A DNA stretch of 21,987 nt from the IMG/VR virus record IMGVR_UViG_3300042691_044533, positions 1 through 21,987 of that record; one strand, written 5' to 3'. The DNA is from a virus. The position numbers were made by a program, and so were the translations under genes. Every line of letters begins with the position of its first letter. The first letter of the stretch is position 1. Below the pieces are notes generated by a model. The model saw nothing but the letters and a program-made list of their open reading frames with translations. It was not told where the DNA came from and ran no database searches. Shown here piece after piece: positions 5,352-12,279 of the stretch.

Positions 5352-5469
5352 GCAAGCTGTCGTAACAAAAGAAGACGCAATTACGTTGTACAACAAAATC
5401 ATGAAAGATTTTGAAGCAACGGATAAGCGAAACAAATATAGAGAACGCGAGTCCAATAAGACTCAATGA
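5284..5469 (+). CDS. Unknown small protein, 61 aa
   Basis: The product MTPYNPNGKMECRKRLAWTI... continues into a helix (about residues 20-45, containing VVTKEDAITLYNKIMKDF) and a very charged C terminus. The pattern of a short loop followed by helices suits a small nucleic-acid-binding or adaptor protein, but I know no family. The frame can be extended to GTG 5233; ATG 5284 is chosen because the upstream part looks like the shifted reading of the previous gene. It overlaps the 5040-5351 gene by 68 bp. Confidence 0.55.
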   Translation: MTPYNPNGKMECRKRLAWTIACEQAVVTKEDAITLYNKIMKDFEATDKRNKYRERESNKTQ

Positions 5470-5483
5470 TTTTAATTTTGTCT

Positions 5484-5542
5484 TGAGGAGTGCAACAGGT
5501 TGGGCACCGTAGGATAAGAAGACAACTCAGCCTCCCTCCTCA
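5484..5542 (+). promoter_or_regulatory. Possible RNA stem at the 5542 start codon
   Basis: TGAGGAG (5484-5490) is the exact reverse complement of CTCCTCA (5536-5542), whose last base is the A of the ATG at 5542. In RNA a 7-bp stem would pair a Shine-Dalgarno-like sequence with bases adjoining the start codon. The pyrimidine run just before the ATG (CCTCCCTCCTC) resembles the anti-Shine-Dalgarno sequence of 16S rRNA. No ordinary ribosome site precedes this start. Confidence 0.35.
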
Positions 5543-5730
5543 TGGACATTACTGTCGGCATGGGTGAGTGGATGAATAGTCTCATGAGTCGCATGACAAA
5601 TGCGGCGGATGGGGACTGTTTTTATCTACCCACGCTAATGCACCTCCATGCTTACAACTTGCTAAAGGAGAGCTGTTTCCCTGATAAAAACTTTAAAGTA
5701 ACCGTAGAAACCCCCGTTGCAAACAAATGA
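5542..5730 (+). CDS. Unknown small protein coupled to primase-helicase, 62 aa
   Basis: The product MDITVGMGEWMNSLMSRMTN... then GDCFYLPTLMHLHAYNLLKE and a basic tail. It is compact, with a Cys at residue 26 and two close His residues, and has no membrane segment. Its TGA overlaps the ATG of the primase-helicase (ATGA), so it is translated just ahead of that enzyme and may act with it. The start could instead be ATG 5560. Function unknown. Confidence 0.6.
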   Translation: MDITVGMGEWMNSLMSRMTNAADGDCFYLPTLMHLHAYNLLKESCFPDKNFKVTVETPVANK

Positions 5731-8369
5731 CGCAGAAGCAATACGCTGTTAAACCAGGGGAAATTCGACTGGATCTCCTCCCTATTGATTGGCCCTTTAC
5801 TCCGCTCGGTGCACAGAAAGATCCTTATGTACTTGGTTGGCAAAAGCGGCCTTTCAGCGCTGATGAAATTGAAAAAGAACTTCTGTCAGGTAAGTGCAAA
5901 GCGGTTGGTCTCCATGGGGGTCCTGTCTTTAATCATCCCTACGGTTTGGTTTGGGTTGATGTGGATGGAGCAAGCATCTACAAGCTTGTGGAAGAAATCT
6001 CCGGTCTTCCGTTCAACGATGCACTTCCTCCAACGCTCACCATTCTGAGCGGTAAGCCTGGACGCGAACGCAAGCTATACCGCGTAGAAAAAAGAAAGCA
6101 CGACTCTTTTCTCCGTAATAAGTACGTCTGGCACAGCAAAGAAGTAGCCGACGAAAAACTTGAGATTCTTTGGACCCGGCACCAAGGGGTGTTAATGGGC
6201 TTGCATCCAGAGACCGATGGTTACTTCACCGCAGAAGAGCAGGGTTTTGAATGGATTGATCGTTTGCCGGAAATGCCGGCCTGGTTACTGCACGGTATCG
6301 TTAATAAAAACGTACAGCAGGGTAAACCTCCGCAGGAAATTACGCGGCGAGTAACAGCTGGCAGTGTTGTTCAATCAACAATTGGACAAGAACGGGAAAT
6401 TCAAAACGCAAAGGAAGCGGCTTGGGCATTACCTCCTGAAGTTGCAGACGACTACGATCTCTGGATCATTGTTGGTCAGACGCTTCATTCCGTTGATGAA
6501 TCCTTGCTAGACGAATGGGATGCCTGGTCTAGGCAATCGGAGAAGTATCAAGAAGGCGAATGCCATAGACGCTGGCTCTCCTTCACAAAGGGTGGTGGCC
6601 GCACGGCTGGGACTCTTTTCCACATGGCAAAGGAGAATGGTTGGTCTCCTTCTCAGGACTATCGTGCGTTTGGTGTTGATGATGAGACACTGGAGCATGT
6701 TTCACAACTGGTTGAACAAATTGACGAGGATTTAAAACAAATGGCATCTGTTCCAGCGGTGGTTGAGAAAGATAAAGCTGAGGCTTGGAGTAATACGCAC
6801 CAAATGCTGGCGCAGAAAACAAGCAAGAAAAAAGAAGAGAAGGAAGATAAGCGGCTTTCATCGGATGTCATTGCGGATCGTGTGTTCGACATGTATACAG
6901 GCAATCTCCGGTACAGTCAACCTCATGGTCAGTTCTTCTTATATGACCAGCGGAAGGGATTATGGGAACCTTTAACCAAGGTTGAGATGCTCGGGAGCTT
7001 GCGCGAAAAGCTCAAAACCCTTGTCACCGTAGAAAACGAAAAGTTCAAAGGGTTCAGCACGAACCTTATGAATGACATCTATTCGCAACTGCAATCGATT
7101 ATTCCTTTTGATGAATGGTACGACGGCTCCAGGTATCTGCTATTCACTAATGGAGTCTTGGATGTTGAGACTAAAGATCTGATGGAGTTCCAGCGGGATC
7201 TTTACCTCACGCAGCAGATGCCCTACGACTACGATCCTGCCGCCACATGTGAAGAAATTATTAAATGGCTGAAGCATACGCAGCATGACAGCTACCAGCG
7301 GGCACAAGTTCTGCGTGCCTGGCTCAGGGCAACACTGCTGGGGCGCCATGAAATTCAGAAGTTTGTTGAAATCGTGGGACCTGGTAAGTCCGGTAAGTCC
7401 ACCTACGCAAACCTTGCTGTTGCATTGGTTGGTAAGCAAAACACCTACTCAACAGACTTTGAAAACCTGGAGAAGAACCGGTTTGAGGCCGCAAGTTACA
7501 TGGGTAAAAAGCTGTTGCTGTTCCAGGATGTTGATCGATGGGGTGGTTCTGTCTCCAAGCTAAAAGCAATCACGGGTGGTGACTGGATTCGCTCGGAACG
7601 TAAGTATCAAACGGAAAGTCAAGATCCATTCCAGTACCACGGGATGGTCATGATTACAGCTAACGAAGCCATTCAATCCACTGATTACACATCTGGTCTT
7701 GCTCGTCGCCGCTTGACCATTCCTTTCGACCGTCCGTTTGCCGGTGGCCAAGCAGAACAAAAAGAACTAATCAAATTTGACAACAAAGGTAATCCGCAAG
7801 GTGTTTTTGCTCCGCTCCTCGCTGGTCTTGTCAACTGGTTGCTGGATATGACAGAGGAGGACATGCGTTCCTATCTCATGGAAACTGGTAAGAATGTCTC
7901 GTTCTTCCAGCGGTATGAGAAGACGCAAAGCCTGCGCTCTAATCCGCTACTGGACTGGATGGACCATAAGGTCGTCTTTGATCCAAACGTTAGTTCTCCT
8001 GTTGGGTTCTGCAAAGTGCAGCCTGGTGGTAGCTCCGGTTACTACGACAACTGGGACAAATGGCTCTATGCAAGCTATGCAGAATTCTGCCGTAGCTGCA
8101 ACGTTGGCATCATGTCGCGTGGTCGTTTTGAGCCCTTGTTCCTAGACATCTGCCGTCACCAGTTGAAGATCAATGTCTACGGCGTCAAGAACAGCAAAGG
8201 ACTACGCATCGTAAATGCTGTTGTCCGCGATTCAAATAAAACGCAGTACGAAAGCTATCCTTCCATTGTTGAGGTTGCGGCTAACCCCGAAAAGTACAGC
8301 GAATTCTATGGGGCCTCCTTATCAACAACTACCGATGAGATAATGGATGAAAATGCAATAGACATGTGA
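5727..8369 (+). CDS. Bifunctional Prim-Pol primase / SF3 helicase, 880 aa
   Basis: Replication enzyme with three parts. Residues about 15-190 are an archaeo-eukaryotic primase (Prim-Pol) domain: VWVDVDG with the metal-binding DVD (78-80), and SGKPGRERKLYRV (108-120). About 225-300 is a PriCT-2-like linker (WALPPEVADDYDLWIIVGQT). About 375-690 is a D5/VirE-type SF3 helicase: Walker A GPGKSGKST (551-559), Walker B LLLFQDVD (596-603), motif C VMITANE (641-647), and an arginine-finger region GLARRRLTIPF (657-667). A C-terminal domain follows. It should unwind DNA and make primers at the fork. The length is usual for phage and plasmid fusions of this kind. Coupled to its neighbours at both ends by 4-bp overlaps. 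Confidence 0.92.
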   Translation: MTQKQYAVKPGEIRLDLLPIDWPFTPLGAQKDPYVLGWQKRPFSADEIEKELLSGKCKAVGLHGGPVFNHPYGLVWVDVDGASIYKLVEEISGLPFNDALPPTLTILSGKPGRERKLYRVEKRKHDSFLRNKYVWHSKEVADEKLEILWTRHQGVLMGLHPETDGYFTAEEQGFEWIDRLPEMPAWLLHGIVNKNVQQGKPPQEITRRVTAGSVVQSTIGQEREIQNAKEAAWALPPEVADDYDLWIIVGQTLHSVDESLLDEWDAWSRQSEKYQEGECHRRWLSFTKGGGRTAGTLFHMAKENGWSPSQDYRAFGVDDETLEHVSQLVEQIDEDLKQMASVPAVVEKDKAEAWSNTHQMLAQKTSKKKEEKEDKRLSSDVIADRVFDMYTGNLRYSQPHGQFFLYDQRKGLWEPLTKVEMLGSLREKLKTLVTVENEKFKGFSTNLMNDIYSQLQSIIPFDEWYDGSRYLLFTNGVLDVETKDLMEFQRDLYLTQQMPYDYDPAATCEEIIKWLKHTQHDSYQRAQVLRAWLRATLLGRHEIQKFVEIVGPGKSGKSTYANLAVALVGKQNTYSTDFENLEKNRFEAASYMGKKLLLFQDVDRWGGSVSKLKAITGGDWIRSERKYQTESQDPFQYHGMVMITANEAIQSTDYTSGLARRRLTIPFDRPFAGGQAEQKELIKFDNKGNPQGVFAPLLAGLVNWLLDMTEEDMRSYLMETGKNVSFFQRYEKTQSLRSNPLLDWMDHKVVFDPNVSSPVGFCKVQPGGSSGYYDNWDKWLYASYAEFCRSCNVGIMSRGRFEPLFLDICRHQLKINVYGVKNSKGLRIVNAVVRDSNKTQYESYPSIVEVAANPEKYSEFYGASLSTTTDEIMDENAIDM

Positions 8370-8725
8370 GCAACGGACGCCATCTCATCTTGGATCTCTA
8401 TGACTGTGATCCAGGGATCCTTGATGATTACGAGGAGCTTCAACGATTGTTAGAGGCTTCTCTTGTGATGGCGAAAGCTACGATCTTGCGCATCATCGGT
8501 GAAAAATTCAAGCCGCAAGGCGTGACATTGCTGGCACTACTCGCTGAATCGCATGCGTCGATTCATACCTGGCCTGAGATTGGGTATTGTGCAATCGATC
8601 TCTATACATGTGGGGATACAACACAAACACACAGAGCTGCAGAATTTCTTAAAAAGAAATTGAAAGCTAAAACGGCGGAGGAAAGAGAGCTGACACGTTC
8701 AATAACTCCTTTAGTTTCGGTATAG
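8366..8725 (+). CDS. speD: S-adenosylmethionine decarboxylase proenzyme, SpeD class 1b, 119 aa
   Basis: A pyruvoyl enzyme that decarboxylates S-adenosylmethionine to give the aminopropyl donor for spermidine synthesis. The hallmark LAESHASIHTWPE (59-71) holds the self-cleavage site Glu61-Ser62, with Ser62 becoming the pyruvoyl group and His67 assisting. Cys82 in YTCGDT is the expected proton donor. The length matches bacterial class 1b enzymes (about 120 aa). It starts with GTG at 8366, overlapping the helicase stop by 4 bp, so it is probably co-translated. Auxiliary metabolic gene known in cyanophages. Some SpeD homologues act on ornithine or arginine instead, so the substrate is not certain. 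Confidence 0.92.
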   Translation: MSNGRHLILDLYDCDPGILDDYEELQRLLEASLVMAKATILRIIGEKFKPQGVTLLALLAESHASIHTWPEIGYCAIDLYTCGDTTQTHRAAEFLKKKLKAKTAEERELTRSITPLVSV

Positions 8726-8729
8726 TTAA
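8711..8729 (+). promoter_or_regulatory. Candidate promoter motif, copy 1
   Basis: TTAGTTTCGGTATAGTTAA overlaps the speD stop codon and ends 21 bp before the glycosyltransferase ATG. It matches 16 of 19 positions with the sequence at 20529-20547, which lies in the same place relative to the dCTP deaminase gene. The TATAGT/TATACT part suits a -10 element, with a conserved TTTCGG in front in place of a standard -35. A shared translation element is less likely, because a separate Shine-Dalgarno-like sequence follows each copy. Confidence 0.5.
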
Positions 8730-8750
8730 TCGGAAGGTACCCAATTATCC

Positions 8751-10043
8751 ATGAGTAAAAAGACAAAGATTTTGTGGTGTGGTGACATTGTCGCCATGAC
8801 TGGCTTCGCACGCGTCACTGAAAACGTCATCTATCGCCTGAAGGATGATTTTGAGATTGTTGTCCTCGGCCACAACTGGTGGGGTGATCCGTGCGATCAA
8901 CAGAAAGATTTCAAGATGTATCCGTCGTCCAACCGGTTCCAGACGGCGCCTTTTGGTGAGCAGCGCATTCGAGAGATCGTAGAGAAAGAAGAGCCGGATA
9001 TCGTTTTCTCAATTAACGATATGTGGATTATTAATGAGCAATACCGGCAAATTGAAGACCTGCACAAAGCAGGTAAGTTCAAGTTCGTTGGTTATGCGCC
9101 AATGGATTCGTATGGGTGGATTGGTTGCCTAGCCGATACCGCCAACAATTGGGACTCCATCATTTCCTATACGGAATTTGGTGCACGCGAATTTGTGAAA
9201 GGTGGCATCAATAAGCCGATTGCCGTCATCCCCCACGGTGTTACACCTGGTCAGTTCTATCCCAAGGACAAAGCGGAATGTCGTCGCAAGCTGGGTCTTG
9301 ATGAAGACCTTTTCATCGTGTTCAACGGAAACAGGAATCAGTTCCGTAAACGGATTGACATCACCATCAAGGCATTTGCTGAGTTTGCTATCGGACGCCC
9401 TGATACCCGCCTGTACCTCCACATGGGCATGAAGGACCAGGGCTGGGATGTGATGAGCCTCTTCGGTAGGGAAATGTCAAGAGTGGGCCTGGATCCCAAC
9501 GGGCGCATCATCATGACGGCACAGACGGAAGGGCCACCAAACGTATCTGTGGACATGCTCAACACCATCTATAACGCCTGTGATGTGGGCATCAATACCT
9601 GCAAAGGTGAGGGCTGGGGTCTTGTCAACTTTGAACACGCTGCATGTGGTGTGCCCCAGGTGGTGCCTGACCATACATCATGTAAGGAGATCTTCGAGGG
9701 CTATGGGGAGCTGATCCGTTACGACCACGTTGATGTGGATACCAATTACGGACGTGAGATGCCTTGCCCCTCCTCCGAACACCTGGTAGAGATCCTAGAC
9801 CAACTGTACGAGGTTCCTGAGATCTGCGACGAGATTGGTGAGAAGTGCTACCAGCGGGCTACTGATCCTCAATTCTCATGGGATACAGTTGCGTCTCAGT
9901 TTGGTGGCATCTTTGAGGATGTGATGAACCAGGTGGATCACTCAGTCCAACCTGAGATCAATGTTGGGATTGGCGAGAAACCAAAAGCACGTAAGAAGAA
10001 AGGTAAACCGATGCGTCGTGAGCTGGCAAGTGCCGTAAAGTAA
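8751..10043 (+). CDS. GT-B family 4 glycosyltransferase, 430 aa
   Basis: Transfers a sugar from a nucleotide-sugar donor to an unknown acceptor. The N-terminal Rossmann half starts KILWCGDIVAMTGFARV (residues 6-22). The C-terminal half holds NGNRNQFRKRID (192-203), typical of the donor phosphate-binding strand, and GEGWGLVNFEHAACGVP (286-302) with the E-x7-E motif Glu287/Glu295 of GT4 enzymes. The last 20 residues are Lys/Arg-rich. It could modify phage DNA, virion or host surface; nothing here decides. GGAAGG lies 14 bases before the ATG and a candidate promoter lies at 8711-8729. The gene ends at a strong terminator. Confidence 0.88.
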   Translation: MSKKTKILWCGDIVAMTGFARVTENVIYRLKDDFEIVVLGHNWWGDPCDQQKDFKMYPSSNRFQTAPFGEQRIREIVEKEEPDIVFSINDMWIINEQYRQIEDLHKAGKFKFVGYAPMDSYGWIGCLADTANNWDSIISYTEFGAREFVKGGINKPIAVIPHGVTPGQFYPKDKAECRRKLGLDEDLFIVFNGNRNQFRKRIDITIKAFAEFAIGRPDTRLYLHMGMKDQGWDVMSLFGREMSRVGLDPNGRIIMTAQTEGPPNVSVDMLNTIYNACDVGINTCKGEGWGLVNFEHAACGVPQVVPDHTSCKEIFEGYGELIRYDHVDVDTNYGREMPCPSSEHLVEILDQLYEVPEICDEIGEKCYQRATDPQFSWDTVASQFGGIFEDVMNQVDHSVQPEINVGIGEKPKARKKKGKPMRRELASAVK

Positions 10044-10066
10044 GCGGGCGACAAATGGGTGACCGG

Positions 10067-10094
10067 GCCTCTGCTGAAAAGCAGGGGCTTTTTT
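10067..10094 (+). terminator. Intrinsic terminator
   Basis: GCCTCTGCT (10067-10075) pairs along all nine positions (one G-T wobble) with AGCAGGGGC (10080-10088), closing a GAAA tetraloop, and six T residues follow (10089-10094). This is a textbook Rho-independent terminator, 23 bp after the glycosyltransferase stop. It ends the plus-strand replication/metabolism block. Confidence 0.92.
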
Positions 10095-10186
10095 GTTGCG
10101 TACTGATACAGAACTAGGGGGCAACGGTCGGACTTTGGGCGGACTTTCCGACTTTGGGGGTATTTCTATCTTTAATCACACGAGAG

Positions 10187-10218
10187 CCCATACACTTTGG
10201 GGGGTTAAAGTGTATGGG
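10187..10218. repeat. Palindromic unit 1 (12-bp stem, G6TT loop)
   Basis: CCCATACACTTT (10187-10198) pairs perfectly with AAAGTGTATGGG (10207-10218) around the loop GGGGGGTT (10199-10206). There is no T tract after it, so it is not a standard terminator. It is near-identical to the reverse complement of unit 2 at 10259-10290. Confidence 0.85.
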
Positions 10219-10258
10219 TAGTAGGATCACGTTCTCAGCTTGGTCTCACGGTAAGAAA

Positions 10259-10290
10259 CCCTTACACTTTGACCCCCCGAAATGTAAGGG
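10259..10290. repeat. Palindromic unit 2 (8+3-bp stem, C6 loop)
   Basis: CCCTTACA (10259-10266) pairs with TGTAAGGG (10283-10290). After an unpaired C, TTT (10268-10270) pairs with AAA (10280-10282), leaving the loop GACCCCCCG (10271-10279). The six C residues are complementary to the six G residues in the loop of unit 1, and neighbouring bases extend the match to eight (one wobble). Confidence 0.82.
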
Positions 10291-10364
10291 AAGTTTTTAG
10301 AATAAAGGTGAAACCGGGGGTAAAGTCGGAAAGTCCACCCATCCACTCCAGCTCATTTCAATTC

Positions 10365-11081
10365 ATGGCAAACATCCCCAAAAAGATCGCCTCCCTGGTA
10401 AAGGAGCACGACTCTTTCCGCTACGTACCAAATGCCGAGCGGCTTAGTACTGATGAACTAACGGCAAACGGGCTTTACAAGGGCTATCCCTGCCCCCATG
10501 GACACGACATTCGCCTGCTTGACAATCACTCCTGTTATCTGTGCGCCGGCAAAATTCGTGACAACATCTGTGGTTTTGACTTGAACTACATGCAGGAGGA
10601 GTACAAACGCAAGTACGCGGATCTGTGGAGCCAGATTGCCGTTGGTGATCCCAGTGAGTGCTGGGAGGCGCCGGGGTTGACGCAAAAACGCATCTGCCTA
10701 CCCTCCTACCGGTCGCTGTACGCCAGGGACAAGTCGACCAACGTCACCGCCCACAAGGCGATCTACCAATGCGCTTGGGGGGATGTGGGTGCGTTGTTCG
10801 TGACGAGAGTATGTGGGAACAAAACGTGTCTCAACCCTCTCCACCTTGTCTCAAACTGGAACCGCTTATTTCCTCCCAGTGTGATCAGCCCTTTTGATTA
10901 TGCTTTCCAACCCGAGAAGTTGATGCAGTATCAACAAGTACAAGATGCAAACCAGCTCAAAGTATTACGCGAGCGTTATTACAAGTGCACCATCCAGAAC
11001 CCTTTAGTTAACCAAAACAACTCCGATTATGATAGTGAATATATACAGTATTACCAATCCGAATGGCAAGAAACCAGTTGA
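10365..11081 (+). CDS. HNH-like zinc-finger protein with substituted catalytic His, 238 aa
   Basis: The N-terminal finger is CPHGH (43-47) paired with Cys57 and Cys60 (SCYLC), likely one zinc site. The C-terminal region matches HNH_3-like endonucleases: CW at 99-100, AHKAIY (129-134), then CGNKTCLNPLHLV (150-162) with Cys150/Cys155 and the N-P-x-H end of the HNH motif. The position where the family has its first catalytic His (V-x-H-x-C) is Arg148 here, so nuclease activity may be lost or altered. ATG 10365 is chosen; the open frame further up runs into the palindromic element. It may be a homing-type or packaging-associated nuclease, or a DNA-binding protein derived from one. Confidence 0.7.
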   Translation: MANIPKKIASLVKEHDSFRYVPNAERLSTDELTANGLYKGYPCPHGHDIRLLDNHSCYLCAGKIRDNICGFDLNYMQEEYKRKYADLWSQIAVGDPSECWEAPGLTQKRICLPSYRSLYARDKSTNVTAHKAIYQCAWGDVGALFVTRVCGNKTCLNPLHLVSNWNRLFPPSVISPFDYAFQPEKLMQYQQVQDANQLKVLRERYYKCTIQNPLVNQNNSDYDSEYIQYYQSEWQETS

Positions 11082-11971
11082 GTCAACCTCAACGGACCCA
11101 GGCAAACCCCCTGGTTCTTGGTACCTTTTCGGAAACAGCTATTCGCAACCTGCGTGGTTCTTTGGGACCCAAGAATCGTGTTATTGGCTATGCAGACACT
11201 TTCCAAAACTCCAATGGTGGTTTTGGTGGCGGTACTTACAACCACTGGTTCCAAATTAATATCGAAGCTCCGGCATGGATCATCCTTGTAAAAGGTCCTC
11301 CAAGGCCCAATTATATCCAGGTGTCTGCTTATAGTCTTGACCAAACACCAATCGAAGGCAAAGGAATATTTGACGCCGATTCTGTAACAACGACAACAAA
11401 TGGACAGGTGTACGTACCGTATTTAGATACGGTAATGAGTGCACAATCTAATTTATACAACCAGTTCTCCTCTCTTCGCCTTGACAGGGGAGATGAGCGT
11501 TATTACCCCCTGGAAAAAGGCAGCTATCTTATTTGCGTTTCGTTGACGCGCAACGAACCAATTAATTACAACGTCTCTGTTGTCATTGAATTCCAGGAGA
11601 CAATTGCGTTCTTTGAATTAGAAGACGAAGACGGAAGTGTTGCTCTACAAGAGTCAACTCCGTTTACTGAAAACATTGTCTCTCCAATTACATCTAACAC
11701 AACAATTGTTGACGAATCGTATGCTTTTACAGATGAAAACTGTACCATCAATAATGGTGTTGTCGTAACAATTGAAGAGCTTGGTATTTGGTATATCGGC
11801 ACTGCTCCACAAAATGAACAAAACAAAATTATATTGGAGCCAGGGGATGATGCTTATTTCGACACAATACATGATCATTCGCTTTCCGCTTGGAAGCAAG
11901 CATGGGAGAATGAACACCATGAGGATGATTCATTCCCCAGCATCCTTGTTCCGCTGACAAACAGACCATGA
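11063..11971 (+). CDS. Probable virion structural protein, unknown family, 302 aa
   Basis: A 302-aa acidic protein rich in beta-type residues, Asn, Thr and Gly (for example NSNGGFGGGTYNHWFQINIE), with no signal peptide or membrane helix. The middle section (GSYLICVSLTRNEPINYNVS) and an Asn/Thr-rich region resemble beta-sandwich tail or decoration proteins. That is inference from composition; no family was recognised. It starts 19 bp inside the end of the HNH-like gene and ends with an ATGA overlap into the 38-aa gene. The C terminus is His/Asp/Glu-rich. Confidence 0.65.
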   Translation: MARNQLSQPQRTQANPLVLGTFSETAIRNLRGSLGPKNRVIGYADTFQNSNGGFGGGTYNHWFQINIEAPAWIILVKGPPRPNYIQVSAYSLDQTPIEGKGIFDADSVTTTTNGQVYVPYLDTVMSAQSNLYNQFSSLRLDRGDERYYPLEKGSYLICVSLTRNEPINYNVSVVIEFQETIAFFELEDEDGSVALQESTPFTENIVSPITSNTTIVDESYAFTDENCTINNGVVVTIEELGIWYIGTAPQNEQNKIILEPGDDAYFDTIHDHSLSAWKQAWENEHHEDDSFPSILVPLTNRP

Positions 11972-12084
11972 TCAAACGTTTACTGGCCTGGTTTAAAGGG
12001 AAAAGCAAAACAATAGAACATCCTTGGCATCTCTATTGCAAAGAGAATCCACACTCGTTGGGCTGTCGTGTTTATGACATCTAA
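11968..12084 (+). CDS. Unknown 38-aa protein
   Basis: The frame MIKRLLAWFKGKSKTIEHPW... ends with HLYCKENPHSLGCRVYDI. It has a basic amphipathic N-terminal helix and two Cys residues spaced ten apart in a C-terminal loop. The start overlaps the upstream stop (ATGA), so translation is coupled. No family recognised; the amphipathic start could touch a membrane, which would suit its place next to lysis genes. Confidence 0.5.
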   Translation: MIKRLLAWFKGKSKTIEHPWHLYCKENPHSLGCRVYDI

Positions 12085-12114
12085 AAGATAGAATGAGGGA
12101 AATGGAATATAACC

Positions 12115-12279
12115 ATGGACAAACTTAACCAGTACCTGGAAATAGCTTTAGCTATTCACGCCGCTTGCTCAGCCATTACGGCGTTAACTCCTACGCCAAA
12201 AGACGACAAACTTGTCGGCAAACTCTACAAACTGATCGAGATCGGTGGTCTTGTTATTGGCCGCGCCAAACAACGTTGA
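12115..12279 (+). CDS. Small protein, candidate lysis accessory (holin-like neighbour), 54 aa
   Basis: The product MDKLNQYLEIALAIHAACSA continues ITALTPTPKDDKLVGKLYKL and ends GRAKQR. From memory this pattern (a helix ending in 'ALTPTPKDD..VGKLYKLIE') is widespread among tailed phages as a small protein next to endolysins. It is sometimes listed as a putative holin or as a conserved protein of unknown role. The first helix (about residues 8-24) is only moderately hydrophobic, so a true membrane pore is not certain. The gene ends base to base with the minus-strand gene at 12280 and no terminator is seen between them. Confidence 0.6.
   Translation: MDKLNQYLEIALAIHAACSAITALTPTPKDDKLVGKLYKLIEIGGLVIGRAKQR

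Larger units (their letters stand above)
10137..10340. repeat. Symmetric nested palindromic element in a non-coding region
   Basis: The 270-bp gap 10095-10364 has no gene but holds a large imperfect inverted repeat. The outer arms are GGACTTTCCGACTTT (10141-10155) and its exact reverse complement (10322-10336), extended by GGG/CCC across one C/A mismatch to 10137 and 10340. Exactly 31 nt inside each arm lies a 32-nt palindromic unit (10187-10218 and 10259-10290). These units are inverted copies of each other (27 of 32 positions). The centre is 40 nt. It could be a replication origin, a protein-binding array, a packaging or recombination site, a MITE-like element, or a structured 5' leader of the HNH-like gene. 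Confidence 0.8.

Noticed and set aside
6583-6861. Minus-strand frames opposite the primase-helicase
   Set aside because: They are antisense to a gene with intact domain motifs and have no supporting start signals.
10137-10340. Insertion sequence with terminal inverted repeats
   Set aside because: No transposase frame inside and no target-site duplication visible at the arm ends; MITE remains possible but unproven.
10269-10364. N-terminal extension of the HNH-like protein
   Set aside because: The extra 32 codons lie in the palindromic element, are low in sequence quality and have no ribosome site; the conserved-looking protein begins at ATG 10365.
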